From Lewinellaceae bacterium (GTDB lineage Bacteria > Bacteroidota > Bacteroidia > Chitinophagales > Saprospiraceae), in contig JADJOD010000021.1 in assembly GCA_016713985.1 (NCBI GenBank), forward strand, positions 1-64,000: DNA of 64,000 nt. Direction: 5' to 3'. The notes beneath the pieces are model-generated. The model saw only the letters and a list, made by a program, of their open reading frames with translations, ran no database searches and was not told the origin of the DNA. The translations under genes were made by a program, and so were the position numbers. Of the stretch, positions 1 through 11,374 are shown in pieces. The number at the start of each line of letters is the position of its first letter. Within the stretch, counting starts at the first letter, position 1.

Positions 1-1
1 C

Positions 2-3000
2 GGAACACTTTCCTCCCTGACAACAAATGCTACGGCCACTACGTGGTATCAGTGTATCGTCACCTGTACGAACAGCGGACAAAGCGCTACGTCGACGGCA
101 CTTATGGTAAACGTAACACCGGAGCCAATGGGCAATACCTTTGCCAATCCCATTATTTTGGGTGCGCTACCGCAATCGGTGCCGGGCAATAACCTGGCCG
201 CCAACTGCTGGACGAGCACGTATACCGGAGCCAACGCGGCAGCCTCTCCGGACGTGTTTTACCGCTTCCAGGTAACGGATTGCAACGACAATATCTCCAT
301 ATCGCTTTGCGGAGCGTCGTTCGACACCTACCTGCACATTCTGGATGCGGGCGGCACACAAATAGCATTCAACGACGACAACGGACCACTTTGCTCCGGA
401 ACGGCGTCCTCCATTTCGCTGACAGCCCCTGCAGTGGGCACTTATTATGCTGTAGTAGAAGGTTTTGGCACCAACACCGGCGCCTTACTCTGGCCATCAC
501 AACAACCGACATGACGCCTCCTTCCGGTACTTGTCCGGCTGATGTGGTAACTAAATACAGCGACGCTTCGGCGCATGCGGCGCGGCCGTTGCTTATACCG
601 TTACTCCCTCGGACAACTGCGTCGCTACCGTTACCCGGGGCACGAGTCTTGCATCCGGTAGCCTTTTCCCGATCGGCACCACAATGAACAGTTTTACTGC
701 AATCGACGGTGCAGGGTTGTCCGCTGCGTGCAGTTTTTCAGTCACAGTATCCGACAACGAGGCGCCGGTTATCAGTGATTGCGGCGGCGATCAGATATTG
801 GCAGGTAATGCCAACTGCCAGGCCATGCTCCCGGACCTTACAGGCAACATCAGTTTTGATAACAACTGCCCGGGCCTTACCATTACCCAATCGCCCGTGG
901 CCGGCATGGTCATTATGGGCAGCACGTCGGTAAGTTTTACACTCACCGACGGCTCCGGAAATTCTTCGGGGTGTTCGATCAACGTTTCTATTGAAGACAA
1001 CACAGCACCGGTACTCAATTGCCCTGCTTCCGTGACTGTTGGCACAACGGCTGGTACCTGCACCGGCATTGCGACCTTTGCCCCGACGGCAACGGACAAT
1101 TGTGATAACAACGTGGCAATCATGCAAACCGGTGGTCCCGCAAGTGGATCGGTGTTTAGCCTGGGTGCTACCCCCGTGAGTTTCAGCGCTACGGATGATG
1201 CCGGCAATGTGTCCAATTGTGACTTTGACGTAGTCGTATCGGACGACGATGCACCCACAATTACGGTGTGCCCGCCCGACATTTCTTTGAGCACAGACGC
1301 CAACTGCGAAGCCATTACGGCGGATTATACAGCGTTGGTTGCAGCAAACGACAACTGCGATCCGGATGTGACGATTACCCAGAGCCCGGCGCCGGGAACG
1401 GTGAGCGGAGGATTCCTGACCATCGTTATGACGGCTACCGACGGTACCGGAAACGCATCGTCCTGCTCGTTCCAGACAACGGCAGAAGACATGACGGCGC
1501 CAACGATCACTTGCCCGGCTACACAGTCATTTAATGCCGACGACGATTGCCAGACACCGCTGCCCGATTTCACCGGCCTTGCCACGGCAACCGACAACTG
1601 CGGCGGATTTACGGTAACGCAAAGCCCGCTCGCCGGCAATTGGTCGGTTTTGGTCAAACACTTGTGACACTTACAGTTACAGACGGCGCCAACTTGTCCG
1701 CCTCCTGCGTGATGGAAGCGTATTCCGTTGACGTTACGCCGCCGGTGACGACTTGCCCCGACGACCAGGTGCTCAACACAGATCCGAATACCTGTACGGC
1801 TGTGGCTATGTTTATGCCCGGCGGCCCGACAACTGGCTCCGGAACCCCCGGCAATCCTCGGCCTCCCGAGCGGCTCTTCTTTCCCGCTTGGTGTAAATGT
1901 GGTTGGTTTCCAGTCTACCGACGCTTCGGGCAACTCTTCTTCCTGCACCTTTACGATCACGGTAGTTGATAATGACCCTCCTTATCTCTCCTGTTCGCCG
2001 AATATCGTGCTGGATACGGACCCCGGTGTTTGCTCTGCCATTACAACCTGGTCTGCTCCGACCACACACGACAATTGTGGTGTGCCGACCCTGGTACAAA
2101 CAGCCGGACCCGTAAATGGCTCTGCTTTCCCGAAAGGAACAACAATGGTCGCTTTCAAATCCACCGATGGTTCGGGTAACATGACTACCTGCAGCTTCAC
2201 GGTCACGGTGAACGACAACGAAGCACCGGTCATTACCTGCCCGGCGAACATCGTACGGAGCAACGACATTGAATCAGTGCGGCGCTAATGTTACTTATGC
2301 TGCGCCGACATTCAGCGACAACTGCCCGGTGCTACCATCATGTTGGTGAGCGGCCTGCCGAGCGGCTCGTTCTTCCCAGGGTTACCACCAATATCTGGCG
2401 GGTAACGGACGCTTCCGGCAACTCGGCGACCTGCAGCTTCACGGTAACCGTGAATGACACGCAGAATCCGACCATCACCTGCCCGGCAAATATTGTCCGG
2501 AACAACGACCTGAACCAGTGCGGCGCTATCGTAACGTACACGACGCCGACGTTCAGCGACAACTGCCCCGGCGCCACGATTGTACTGGTGAGCGGTTTGC
2601 CGAGCGGCTCGTTTTTCCCGGTTGGCATTACCACCAACGTCTGGAAAGTAACGGATGCTTCGGGCAACATGGCTACCTGCAGCTTCACCGTTCGGGTGAA
2701 CGATACCCAGGCGCCTGTTTTCAACAACTGCCCGGGTAACATCACCCAGGTCAACGACCCCGGCGTTTGTGGCGCAGTGGTGACATGGCCAAAAATCACG
2801 GCTTCCGACAATTGCCCCGGCGTTGTTGTGAGCTTTGTCAGCGGCATGGCCAGCGGCTCCTTGTTTGCAGTTGGCTCTACCACAGTAGTTTATAAAGCAA
2901 CCGACGCTTCCGGCAATATGGCTACCTGTAGCTTTGTTGTAACAGTGGTTGACAATGAAGACCCGGCCATTACGTGCCCGGCCGACATTCAGAAAAACAA

Positions 3001-5020
3001 CGACTACAACAAGTGTTCGGCAGCGATCGCCTTCATCGGTACGGCAACCGCTACGGATAACTGTGGCGTTTCCGGCATCACGAACAACGGGATCGGCACC
3101 TACCCGGTAGGTGTAACCACCGTTACCTGGACGGCGGCGGACGGCCACGGCAACAACGCCACTTGCCAGCAAACGATCACGGTAGTTGATGCGCAATACC
3201 CGGTTGCTATCTGCCCGGACGATATTTATACGGTGAATGACCCGAACCTGCCCTGCCAGGCTGCCGTAACCTATACCACTTCCGCTACGGACAACTGCCC
3301 GGGCGTGGTCAAAGAGGTCAGCGAATGGCCGCATTCCGAAAACGGATTGTTCTCGATTGGCACTACGATGGTCATGGTTACTGCCACCGACGCTGCAGGC
3401 AATCAGGATATGTGTACGTTCAACGTAATCGTGGAGCAGGCTCCCGAGATTTGCAACGGCCTTGATGACGACTGCGACGGTCTGGTGGACGAAACCGATG
3501 ATGCATGGCGTCAAACGGACAAAACGGTGGCTTCCGACGGTGGAAAATCCGACCTGTTTGGCACAAGTGTGGCCATGTTCGGCGACTATGCTGTTGTCGG
3601 CGCCAAAAACTCCGACATCAACGGTGTTGCATCCGGTGCGGTTTATGTGCTGAAAAACAATGCTTCGAACACCGACAAATGGGACGAAGTTGCTATTCTG
3701 CATCCTGCACAGGTTCAATCATCCGACCTGTTCGGCGCAAGTGTTGCCATTGCCAGCAATCTGATTGTGGTAGGCGCCCCGCAGGACGACGACCTCGGCG
3801 CAGACGCCGGTGCGGCTTATGTATTTGTCAAAAACGCATCCGACAACTGGGATATGGTGAAAAAGTTAACCGCTGTCAACGGATTTACCGGCGATAACTT
3901 CGGCACCACGGTGGCTATTTCAGGCGACAATATCCTGGTAGGTGCTGTTTACGACGACGAAAAAGGCGCGAATGCCGGCGCGGCTTACCTGTTCAGCAAA
4001 GACCAGGGCGGTGCAGGCAACTGGGGACAATTAGTGAAAATCACTGCTGCCGACGGACAGGCGGGTGACAAGTTTGGCGCAAGTATCGATATCGATATGA
4101 GTACAGCGGTGATCGGCGCCAATCTCGACGACGACAAAGGTGTGAATTCGGGCTCTGCGTACGTATTCGCCCAGGATCAGGGCGGTGCGAACGTATGGGG
4201 TCAGGTGAAAAAACTCACCGCCAACGACGGCATCCAGTTCGACAACTTCGGCGTGAGTGTAGGGATCAACGGTGAATTTATCATCATCGGCGCCAACCAG
4301 AACGACGATTACGGTTCCAATTCCGGCTCGGCGTACATATTTGAACGCAACTTCGGCGGTACAACAAACAGCTGGGGACAGGCCGCCAAACTGCTGGCAC
4401 TCGACGGAACATCAAGTGATGAACTGGGTATTGCAGTAGTAATCAACGGCAACTATGCAGTAGCCGGCGCCCGTCATGAAAATACCAAAGGCGCCAAAGC
4501 AGGTGCAGCGTATGTATGGGAACACCAGCAGGATGGCACATGGGCCTACGTTGCCAAACTCTTTGATGCACAAGGCGACAAAAACGACCAGTTCGGTACC
4601 GTTCTGGATGTCTACAAACGCTCTATCATCATTGGCGCTTTGAACGACGATGTTGCCGGAAAAGACGATCAGGGCACTGTCAGTTTCTTCACTGCCGGTT
4701 GCAAAGATCAGGCCTTCGGTAACCCGGCAGACGGGTTTATCAATGAAAACGGAGCACAACTTGTTGATTTTGGCGTGAAAACATTCCCGCAGCCGTTCAG
4801 CGATGTGCTGAACATCGAGATCAGCATGAAAAAAACCTCCAACGTACGTGTGGTAATCTGGAATGCATACGGCCAGGAAGTTGCCACCGTGTTTAACGGC
4901 GCTTTGGAAGGTACTTCGATCCAGAAGTGGGATGCTACCCGCTTTGCATCGGGCACCTATTTCCTTCGCGTAGAAGCAGACGACAAGACGGAAGTACGCC
5001 CGATCGTACTTGTTCGTTAA
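2..5020 (+). CDS. HYR-repeat and FG-GAP surface protein with T9SS sorting domain (5' partial, frameshifted)
   Basis: The gene is open from the left edge. In order it shows an Ig-like segment, a pre-peptidase C-terminal-like domain (about 150-500, FDTYLHILDAGG), about twelve HYR repeats (each opening with a D-x-x-x-P-x-I-x-CP type motif), a MopE-like CNGLDDDCDG motif near 3450, seven FG-GAP repeats, and a C-terminal T9SS sorting domain (about 4770-5020) ending in VLVR. It is expected to be exported by T9SS and to act in adhesion or as extracellular structure; that role is inferred from the domains. The frame breaks near 485, 570, 1640, 1850, 2265, 2315 and 2380, but the repeats read on in another frame each time. 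Consensus errors or repeat mis-assembly are more likely than a decayed gene, because the last 900 codons are intact. Confidence 0.85.
510..3430 (+). repeat. About twelve HYR domain repeats
   Basis: Units of about 80 codons recur, each with a CPA/CPD cysteine-proline start, a DNC motif in the middle and a TDASGN-like turn before the next unit. The copies around 2215-2700 are very similar at the DNA level, which may have caused local mis-assembly there. Confidence 0.85.
3520..4700 (+). repeat. Seven FG-GAP (beta-propeller) repeats
   Basis: Seven units of about 65 codons carry the pattern D-x-FG-x-SVAI...VVGA followed by G-x-AY(V/L)F. Seven blades fit a complete integrin-alpha-like propeller. 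The DD(D/E)KG loops resemble the calcium-binding loops of the family. Confidence 0.8.
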
Positions 5021-5049
5021 TTCCTTCGGTTCCGCCCTGAAAGATTTGA

Positions 5050-5081
5050 CCGCTCTCCCGAAATGGGGGAGCGGTTTTTTT
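5050..5081. terminator. Intrinsic terminator between convergent genes
   Basis: A 10-bp GC-rich stem (5050-5059 pairs with 5065-5074, one G-T pair) with a short loop is followed by a run of seven T. It sits between the end of the HYR gene and the end of rmuC. Confidence 0.85.
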
Positions 5082-5091
5082 CTTTTACAAC

Positions 5092-6405
5092 CTATTCTGC
5101 CTTTGCCTCATCCACCAGGTCCTGCGGCAGCAGTTTGGTGGCACGTGCACCCAACTCCCTGATTTTCTCGGCTTTACCGATGAGGGTATCTCCCGGCCGG
5201 CCGGCGTTTACAAGTTTGTTCATAGCGTCGTCGTAGGCCGTACGGGCATTGTCGAGCCGGGCGCCGATGGTTTTGAGGTCTTCTACAAATGACACAAATT
5301 TGTCGTACAACAGGCCGCTTTGCCGGGCAATGTCGAGTACCGAACGGGTTTGTTTTTCCTGTTTCCAGAGATGGGTCACCGTGCGCAGGGTGGCGAGCAG
5401 GCTGCTGGTAGTCACCAGCACGATGTTGCGTTCCAGCGCATCGGAAAACAGTTTGGGATCGGCTTGTGAAGCAGCGGAAAGTGCACTTTCCAGCGGAACG
5501 AACAACAACAAATAATCGGGGGTGTTGATCTGGTAAAGCATCTGGTAATTGGTGCGGCTGAGGTTGTCCACATGGCTGCGGAGACTGCTGACGTGGGCTT
5601 TCAGAAATTGATCCTTTTCGGCAGGGTCGTTGGTATTGTAATATCGCTCGAAAGCGGTCAACGATACTTTTGAATCGACCACAAGGTGTTTGTTTTCAGG
5701 AAGTTGTATGATAAAATCAGGGCGTTTGGCGGCGCCATCGTCGTCGCGGAAAGTAGCCTGGACAAGAAAATGAACCCCTTTTTGCAGTCCCGATTTTTCG
5801 AGCAGCATTTCGAGTTGGAACTCTCCCCAGTCGCCCTGTACCTTGCTTTGGCCCTTGAGCGCAGAAGCGAGATTGTGTGCGTCCTGGCTGAGTTGCTGAT
5901 TGAGTTGAAAAAGTTGTTCGATCTCTTTTTTCAGGCTTGATTTTTCGCGGGTTTCTTCCAAAAATTTGCGGTCCACGTTTTCTTCAAACTCACGAATTTT
6001 CTCCCGTAGCGGATGCAACACTGTTTGCAGTTGTTGCGCATTCTGATCCGTAAACCGCTGCGATTTTTCTTCCAGCAGGCGGTTGGCAATGTTTTCAAAT
6101 TCGGTTTTAAAACGGTTTTGCAATTGTTCCACTTCCGCTTTCTGGCTTCGAAGGGTGTTTTCCAGGTGAAAAATCTGCTGTTCCCGCGCCGCCAGTTGGG
6201 CGTGTGCGTCGCGCAGTTCCTGCTCCCTGACAGCGAGGTCGGCGCGAAGGGTGTCGCTTTGCATAAGGATGGTGTCGTAAAGTTCCCGGGCCACAAAAGC
6301 AGACTTGTCCGGAAGCCCTGCGGGAGTGCTCCCCTGTTGCCGGATGACCAAAAAGATCAGTACCAATACCAAACCGCCGAGTATAACATAAAACAAAGGA
6401 TCCAT
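5092..6405 (-). CDS. rmuC: DNA recombination protein RmuC
   Basis: 437 residues, the usual RmuC length. An N-terminal membrane helix (about residues 4-22) is followed by a long coiled coil (about 45-170) and the RmuC domain, marked by GQSKVQGDWGEFQLEMLLE near residue 190. The family is PD-(D/E)XK-related and limits inversions at short inverted repeats; that role is known from E. coli, not visible here. The start is an ATG directly before the membrane anchor. The gene converges on the HYR gene across a shared terminator. Confidence 0.93.
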   Translation of the reverse strand: MDPLFYVILGGLVLVLIFLVIRQQGSTPAGLPDKSAFVARELYDTILMQSDTLRADLAVREQELRDAHAQLAAREQQIFHLENTLRSQKAEVEQLQNRFKTEFENIANRLLEEKSQRFTDQNAQQLQTVLHPLREKIREFEENVDRKFLEETREKSSLKKEIEQLFQLNQQLSQDAHNLASALKGQSKVQGDWGEFQLEMLLEKSGLQKGVHFLVQATFRDDDGAAKRPDFIIQLPENKHLVVDSKVSLTAFERYYNTNDPAEKDQFLKAHVSSLRSHVDNLSRTNYQMLYQINTPDYLLLFVPLESALSAASQADPKLFSDALERNIVLVTTSSLLATLRTVTHLWKQEKQTRSVLDIARQSGLLYDKFVSFVEDLKTIGARLDNARTAYDDAMNKLVNAGRPGDTLIGKAEKIRELGARATKLLPQDLVDEAKAE

Positions 6406-6424
6406 AATGCCGGGTTTTATCTCA

Positions 6425-6432
6425 CAAATGTA
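6425..6432 (-). promoter_or_regulatory. Candidate -7 box TACATTTG for rmuC
   Basis: On the minus strand this matches the Bacteroidota TAnnTTTG consensus about 20 bases before the rmuC start codon. No clear -33 TTG at the right distance was found, so support is moderate. Confidence 0.4.
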
Positions 6433-6633
6433 TTTTATTTTTACTTTTTGTTTGTTTTGCTTTGAATTTAAAAATAAATGTTTTGAAACTTGCGGCTTTG
6501 CCCGGATTTCCTGTGTTCCCGAAATATTCCGGGCCGCGGGTGAATTTTTTACCGCTTATATTGTTTAGGGCAGATCAGTACCGTACAGATTCCCCCAATT
6601 ACCGCGTGAATAACAAAAGAATATCCAATCAAC

Positions 6634-8865
6634 ATGCGGTTTTTTAACATTTTTCTCCTGTTTTTGCCTTTGTTTTTCAACCTTCAAACCGCCCGGGCCC
6701 AATTTAGCCGCTCCAACAATCAATCGCGTTTTACCCTGAACGCCACCCGGAAAAGCGACGATATCCGGATCGACGGCGACCTTTCGGAAAACTCCTGGCA
6801 GACCAGCTCGGTGGCCACCGGGTTCTGGCTCAAGTGGCCCCGCGACGGCAGTCCGGCGCCGGAACAAACCGAAGTCCGGTGCCGGTACGACGATCAGTTT
6901 ATCTATTTTGGGGTGATTTGCCGCGACAGCACCCCGAATTATGTGATACAAAGTGTCAAACGCGACATCGGTTACTGGGATTCCGACGGGTTTGCCATCG
7001 TCCTGGACCCGGCGAATGCCGCCAACAACGGCTGGTTTTTTGGCGTCACGGCTTCCGGCGTTCAATCGGAAGGATTGGTCGCCACGGGCTCCGAAGAAGC
7101 GGATTTGAACTGGGATAACGCCTGGTTTGTGCAGACCAAAACCTACGTCGATCGTTGGACGGCGGAAATAGCCATCCCGCTGCGTATCCTGCGGTACAAG
7201 GAAGGCCAGGCCACCTGGGGCGTGAATTTTATCCGAAATGACCTGAGTAAGGGCGTTTATTCCACCTGGACCAATACGCCCCTGCAATTCAGCCCGGATG
7301 ACCTGGGCTGGACGGGGGCATTGCAGTGGGATATTCCACCCTCCGGAACGAAGGGTAATTACAACCTCATTCCTTATGTGAATACTTCGTTATCAAGAGA
7401 TTATGAAGAAAGTGAAGACTGGAAATTAAAACCTGACGCCGGCCTGGACGCCAAGATCGGTATCGGGTCGGGCCTGAACCTGGACCTCACGCTGAACCCT
7501 GATTTTTCGCAGGTGGAGATCGACGAACAGGTGGTCAACCTTACCCGGTTCGACCTGCAATTGCCCGAAAAACGGACTTTTTTTCTGGAAAATGCGGACC
7601 TGTTCGGCAATTTCGGCATACCGCCAATCCGGCCGTTTTTCTCCCGCCGCATCGGTCTGAACGACGACGGCGATCCCCTGCCCATACTCGGTGGCCTGCG
7701 CCTCAGCGGCAACCTGGGTTCGAATACCCGGATCGGCCTGATGACCATGCAAACCGGCAAAAAGGGGGAAGATCCCGCGCGCAATTTTTCTGCACTTGTG
7801 CTCAACCGCCGCCTGTTCGGGCGAAGTACGGTAGCCGGTTATTTCCTGAACCGGGAAGAGTTTGAAGGGGCGGAAATCAGGAAAGGTCACTACAGCCGGA
7901 ACGCGGGAATTGAATTTCTTTTTATCACTCCGGACGGCAAATGGACCTCCTGGGCGACGCACCACCACTCGTTCAAACCGGGCATTTCTTCCAAAAACTG
8001 GTGGGGCAACAGCGGTTTTGCTTTCAAAAACCGCCGGTTTAATTTTCTGCTCGACTTCTTGCACATGGGAGAAAATTACCACGCTGACCTGGGTTTCGAA
8101 CAACGGATAGAAAACCTGGATGTGGCGCGCGATACCGTTCTCCGGAGCGGTTATAACTTCATTTTCAGCGAGTTCGGATATATGATCACGCCGAAAAAGG
8201 AAAACAGCCGGCTCAATTTTATTGGAATCGGCGGCGAATTGTTCACCGTACTCAATCCCGACGGGTCGCTCAACGAATTTTCACCCAGACTGGGCATGGA
8301 ATTGAATTTTAAAAACACCAGTGAATTTTCGTTTTCCGTAAACCCGCAACGCGCCAACGTGCCGGTTTCCTTTCGTTTCGACGACGAGGACGACCCCGAC
8401 AAATGCCCTGCCTTACCTGCCGGCGACTACCGGTTCCTGAGCATGGAGGCTGAATGGAATTCGGATCCCCGCAAACGTTTATTTATCTCCGCAAGTGCCG
8501 GCGCCGGCGGGTTTTACAACGGGCAGCAGTATTCCGCAGGCCTCGAACTGACTTTGCGGGTGCGTACAATCGCCAATATCCGCCTCGGAGCGGAATACAA
8601 CCGACTGGAATTTCCGGAGCCTTATTGCGACATGGAATTGTTCAACCTGACCCCGCGTGTCGAAGTGTTCTTTTTCAAAAACCTGTGGTGGACAACCTTT
8701 TTGCAATACAATACACAGACTGATAACTTCAACATTAACAGCCGGTTACAGTGGCGATTCCGGCCCATGAGCGATGTGTTTGTGGTGTATACGGATAATT
8801 ATGCCGTTCGTTTCTGGGGGCCAAAAAACCGGGCGTTGGTGGTGAAGGCCAGCTACTGGTTTTGA
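6634..8865 (+). CDS. DUF5916-type outer-membrane protein with N-terminal CBM9-like domain
   Basis: 743 residues with a signal peptide ending near TARAQ. Residues about 37-220 form a carbohydrate-binding family 9-like domain (IDGDLSENSW, WDNAWFVQTKTYVDRWTAEIAIPL). The rest is a long beta-strand-rich region typical of DUF5916 proteins (PEKRTFFLENADLFGN, then alternating strands) ending in an aromatic residue (ASYWF), as outer-membrane barrels do. Such proteins are widespread in Bacteroidota and mostly of unknown function. The end is four bases from the convergent subtilase gene. Confidence 0.82.
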   Translation: MRFFNIFLLFLPLFFNLQTARAQFSRSNNQSRFTLNATRKSDDIRIDGDLSENSWQTSSVATGFWLKWPRDGSPAPEQTEVRCRYDDQFIYFGVICRDSTPNYVIQSVKRDIGYWDSDGFAIVLDPANAANNGWFFGVTASGVQSEGLVATGSEEADLNWDNAWFVQTKTYVDRWTAEIAIPLRILRYKEGQATWGVNFIRNDLSKGVYSTWTNTPLQFSPDDLGWTGALQWDIPPSGTKGNYNLIPYVNTSLSRDYEESEDWKLKPDAGLDAKIGIGSGLNLDLTLNPDFSQVEIDEQVVNLTRFDLQLPEKRTFFLENADLFGNFGIPPIRPFFSRRIGLNDDGDPLPILGGLRLSGNLGSNTRIGLMTMQTGKKGEDPARNFSALVLNRRLFGRSTVAGYFLNREEFEGAEIRKGHYSRNAGIEFLFITPDGKWTSWATHHHSFKPGISSKNWWGNSGFAFKNRRFNFLLDFLHMGENYHADLGFEQRIENLDVARDTVLRSGYNFIFSEFGYMITPKKENSRLNFIGIGGELFTVLNPDGSLNEFSPRLGMELNFKNTSEFSFSVNPQRANVPVSFRFDDEDDPDKCPALPAGDYRFLSMEAEWNSDPRKRLFISASAGAGGFYNGQQYSAGLELTLRVRTIANIRLGAEYNRLEFPEPYCDMELFNLTPRVEVFFFKNLWWTTFLQYNTQTDNFNINSRLQWRFRPMSDVFVVYTDNYAVRFWGPKNRALVVKASYWF

Positions 8866-8868
8866 ACT

Positions 8869-10542
8869 TCAGGGCCCTGCGATGCCGATCATTCGTTCCG
8901 TCCGGCTCCCGTTTTTGAGCAACAGTTGGTAAACGCCGGGCCCGAGGTGTTCCAAACCGCTGACAGTCAGGGTTGAAATCGCGTTTCGATCGATCCGGAA
9001 CGTTGGATTTTCTAATTTTCGCCCCGTGCAATCGAGCAATTCCATAACGTCTCCGGCGGCAAAAAAATCGTTCAGGGCCAGAAAAGTGAACCGGCCTTGG
9101 TCCCGGTTGAAGTTGGAAAAATATTCGGGGTATCCGCCGGGCGCATGAGGCAAAAAACCGCCCAAATCCAGCCAGGCTCGGGTCATGTCGGGCAGGCCGT
9201 AGCCGCGCCGGTTGTCGGGCATTTCGTATTGATCAGCCGATGTAAAAACGGCGTCGAGTATTTCCGCTGCGGTTTTTTCAGGGTAGGCGCTCCACAGCGC
9301 GGTAATTGCCCCCACCAGCATGGGTGATGCCAGTGAAGTGCCGCTGGAAAGGCCCAGTTGCACACCGGAACCTCCGGCGGTCACCACCTGATCGCCGGGC
9401 GCCACAAGGTCAGGTTTGATCCGGCCGTCGGGGGTTGGGCCCAGTGAACTGAAAGAAGCGCGTTCGCCCTGCCCGTTCACGGCGCCCACGGCGATCAGGC
9501 CCGGCGCATCGGCCGGAACGCCGATATAACGCCAGGTGCCGTCGCCTTCATTGCCGGCGCTGTTGCTGAAAATCATTCCTTTTGTTGCAGCAATGGTAGC
9601 GCCACGGGAACCGATTGCCGTCCGGCCGTTTAGTTGCAAATATCTGTGATTCAACGAAGTATCATTAAAAACCGTGTAACCCAAAGAGGCGTTGACGATG
9701 TCGGCGCCGATGCTGTCGGCCCATTCTGCGCCGGCGATCCAGTTGGCTTCCTCCACGGGGTATTCGCCGGCCGTATCTTCTGTTTTTAGCAAAAAATAAG
9801 TGGCATCGGGAGCGCCGCCGACAAAATATCCGGGCAGATTACCGGCCATGACGGACAAAACGGAGGTGCCGTGTTGCGCGCCTTCATACACGGCGCCGTC
9901 GCGTTCGACAAAATCCCAGCCCGGGAAAAGGCGCCCTCGCAGGGCAACACTGTCAAAAATCGGGAGGGTGTCTGCATTGGTGAACCCGCCGTCCATCACG
10001 GCCACCCAAATACCTTCACCCCGGTGCCCGGCAAGGTATAATGGAGTCAGGTTGAGCAGGCCGTTTTGAAGTCCCGTATAACCAAATTCCCCGCCGCCTT
10101 CCGGACGTGGATAATCTTTTACCGGAAGGCGTTTTTTGGCCGGCCGGTTGGGCGGGTTTTTCGCCGGAATATGCCGGCCGATGTATTCCACTTTTTTTAC
10201 AAAAGGCAAAGCAGCGAGTGGAGCGGCTGATGCCGAATCGGCAATGACCACGGCGGCATTCAGCCAGCGGGAACTGGTGTGGACTTTAACACCAGGCTTG
10301 TTCAATGCCTTGATATACAATGGATTGACCGGTAGATCGTTTTCCTCAACGGCGATACCCGCCCGGGCGCGGCGTTCCAAAGCGCGGGCGGAAAGAAATT
10401 CCGCCGGACGGCAGGTGCAAAACGGGGAATCGTTTTTATCCGTAAATTCAATCCAGTATTTGTTTGTTTTTTGCTGAGACAGCAATAAAAACGGATTGAA
10501 GAATAGCAGGATAAAAAAACAGCAGATCAAACGTAGTTGCAT
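8869..10542 (-). CDS. Secreted subtilisin-like (S8) serine peptidase
   Basis: 557 residues from the ATG at 10542, which opens directly on a signal peptide (MQLRLICCFFILLFF); a TTG start nine codons upstream is less likely. The catalytic triad is visible: Asp in VAVMDGGF (about residue 184), His in QHGTSVLSVMAG (about 224) and Ser in SSGTSLASPM (about 403), with the oxyanion Asn in SNSAGNEG (about 331). A prodomain lies between the signal peptide and the catalytic domain. The C-terminal part after about residue 470 resembles a T9SS sorting domain (MELLDCTGRKLE, GVYQLLLK), so T9SS export is likely. Confidence 0.9.
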   Translation of the reverse strand: MQLRLICCFFILLFFNPFLLLSQQKTNKYWIEFTDKNDSPFCTCRPAEFLSARALERRARAGIAVEENDLPVNPLYIKALNKPGVKVHTSSRWLNAAVVIADSASAAPLAALPFVKKVEYIGRHIPAKNPPNRPAKKRLPVKDYPRPEGGGEFGYTGLQNGLLNLTPLYLAGHRGEGIWVAVMDGGFTNADTLPIFDSVALRGRLFPGWDFVERDGAVYEGAQHGTSVLSVMAGNLPGYFVGGAPDATYFLLKTEDTAGEYPVEEANWIAGAEWADSIGADIVNASLGYTVFNDTSLNHRYLQLNGRTAIGSRGATIAATKGMIFSNSAGNEGDGTWRYIGVPADAPGLIAVGAVNGQGERASFSSLGPTPDGRIKPDLVAPGDQVVTAGGSGVQLGLSSGTSLASPMLVGAITALWSAYPEKTAAEILDAVFTSADQYEMPDNRRGYGLPDMTRAWLDLGGFLPHAPGGYPEYFSNFNRDQGRFTFLALNDFFAAGDVMELLDCTGRKLENPTFRIDRNAISTLTVSGLEHLGPGVYQLLLKNGSRTERMIGIAGP

Positions 10543-10635
10543 AACGCAGATTTTGAAAAGAAACGACAAACGGGCAACCTGTTCACAGAAATCCTGCCGC
10601 CGGTTTGGAATGCTCTATCGACCCAACATTCTCCC

Positions 10636-11247
10636 TTACAACAACCCAAGCACCAGTTTGATGCCAAGGCCCAGAAAAATCAGGCCGACAAAACGGTTGG
10701 CATAATGTGCCACGGCATCCACCCGACTGACGATCAATAAACCGAGCCCGGCGTAAAGCGCCAATGCTGCCAGGGTGCCGGCGGTAACTCCCGAAGAAAA
10801 AATGATCGTCGGGAACAGCCCTTCTTCTTTCCACACCCCCGATGCCCGCAACGAACTGCAATAAACAAACCAATAAGGGACCGCTAGCAGGTTGAACGCG
10901 CTTAACAAAACACCTTTCCCGATTTGGCGAAGCAGGGAAACTTCCGTTACATAACCCCGTGCCCGGGGCGGCCTGGCCCAAAATACCAGGTAAACTCCGA
11001 GGGCCCAAAAAACCGGTATGGCCGCCCACTGAAAAATCCGTTCGACACCCGGGTGACTCATAAACCAGTCGGTCAGCGCCACTGCCGCCCAGGCCTGGAA
11101 AAATTCTGCCCCGGCCGCTCCCGCAGCCAGAAACATAGCGGCGATTAATCCTTTCTGGATGGCGGTTTGTGCAACGGACAAACTGATGAGACCCGGAGGC
11201 AGGGAACCGAATAAACTAAGTACAAACCCCGCTGCGAATAAAACCAT
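10636..11247 (-). CDS. LysE-family amino-acid/metabolite exporter
   Basis: 203 residues, almost all in about six hydrophobic helices, the usual LysE/RhtB size. The N-terminus has the family pattern with a PPG turn in the first helix (GSLPPGLISLSVAQ) followed by GLIAAMFLAAGAAGAEF. The substrate cannot be read from the sequence. It is transcribed in the same direction as the subtilase, about 90 bases upstream of it, but no functional link is evident. Confidence 0.8.
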   Translation of the reverse strand: MVLFAAGFVLSLFGSLPPGLISLSVAQTAIQKGLIAAMFLAAGAAGAEFFQAWAAVALTDWFMSHPGVERIFQWAAIPVFWALGVYLVFWARPPRARGYVTEVSLLRQIGKGVLLSAFNLLAVPYWFVYCSSLRASGVWKEEGLFPTIIFSSGVTAGTLAALALYAGLGLLIVSRVDAVAHYANRFVGLIFLGLGIKLVLGLL

Positions 11248-11374
11248 ACCTTTTTAGCGGGTAAAATAGGACAAAATTTAAATTGCGTGGATTGGGTCAC
11301 CTGAAGCAGCAATTTTCGGAATCGGGTGGTCTTAACTTTACCGAATAACTCACCTGTCCAATAAATTTTACATC

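Noticed and set aside
2312..3718. 468-codon open frame antisense to the HYR repeats
   Set aside because: It mirrors the repeats on the other strand and shows no domain of its own.
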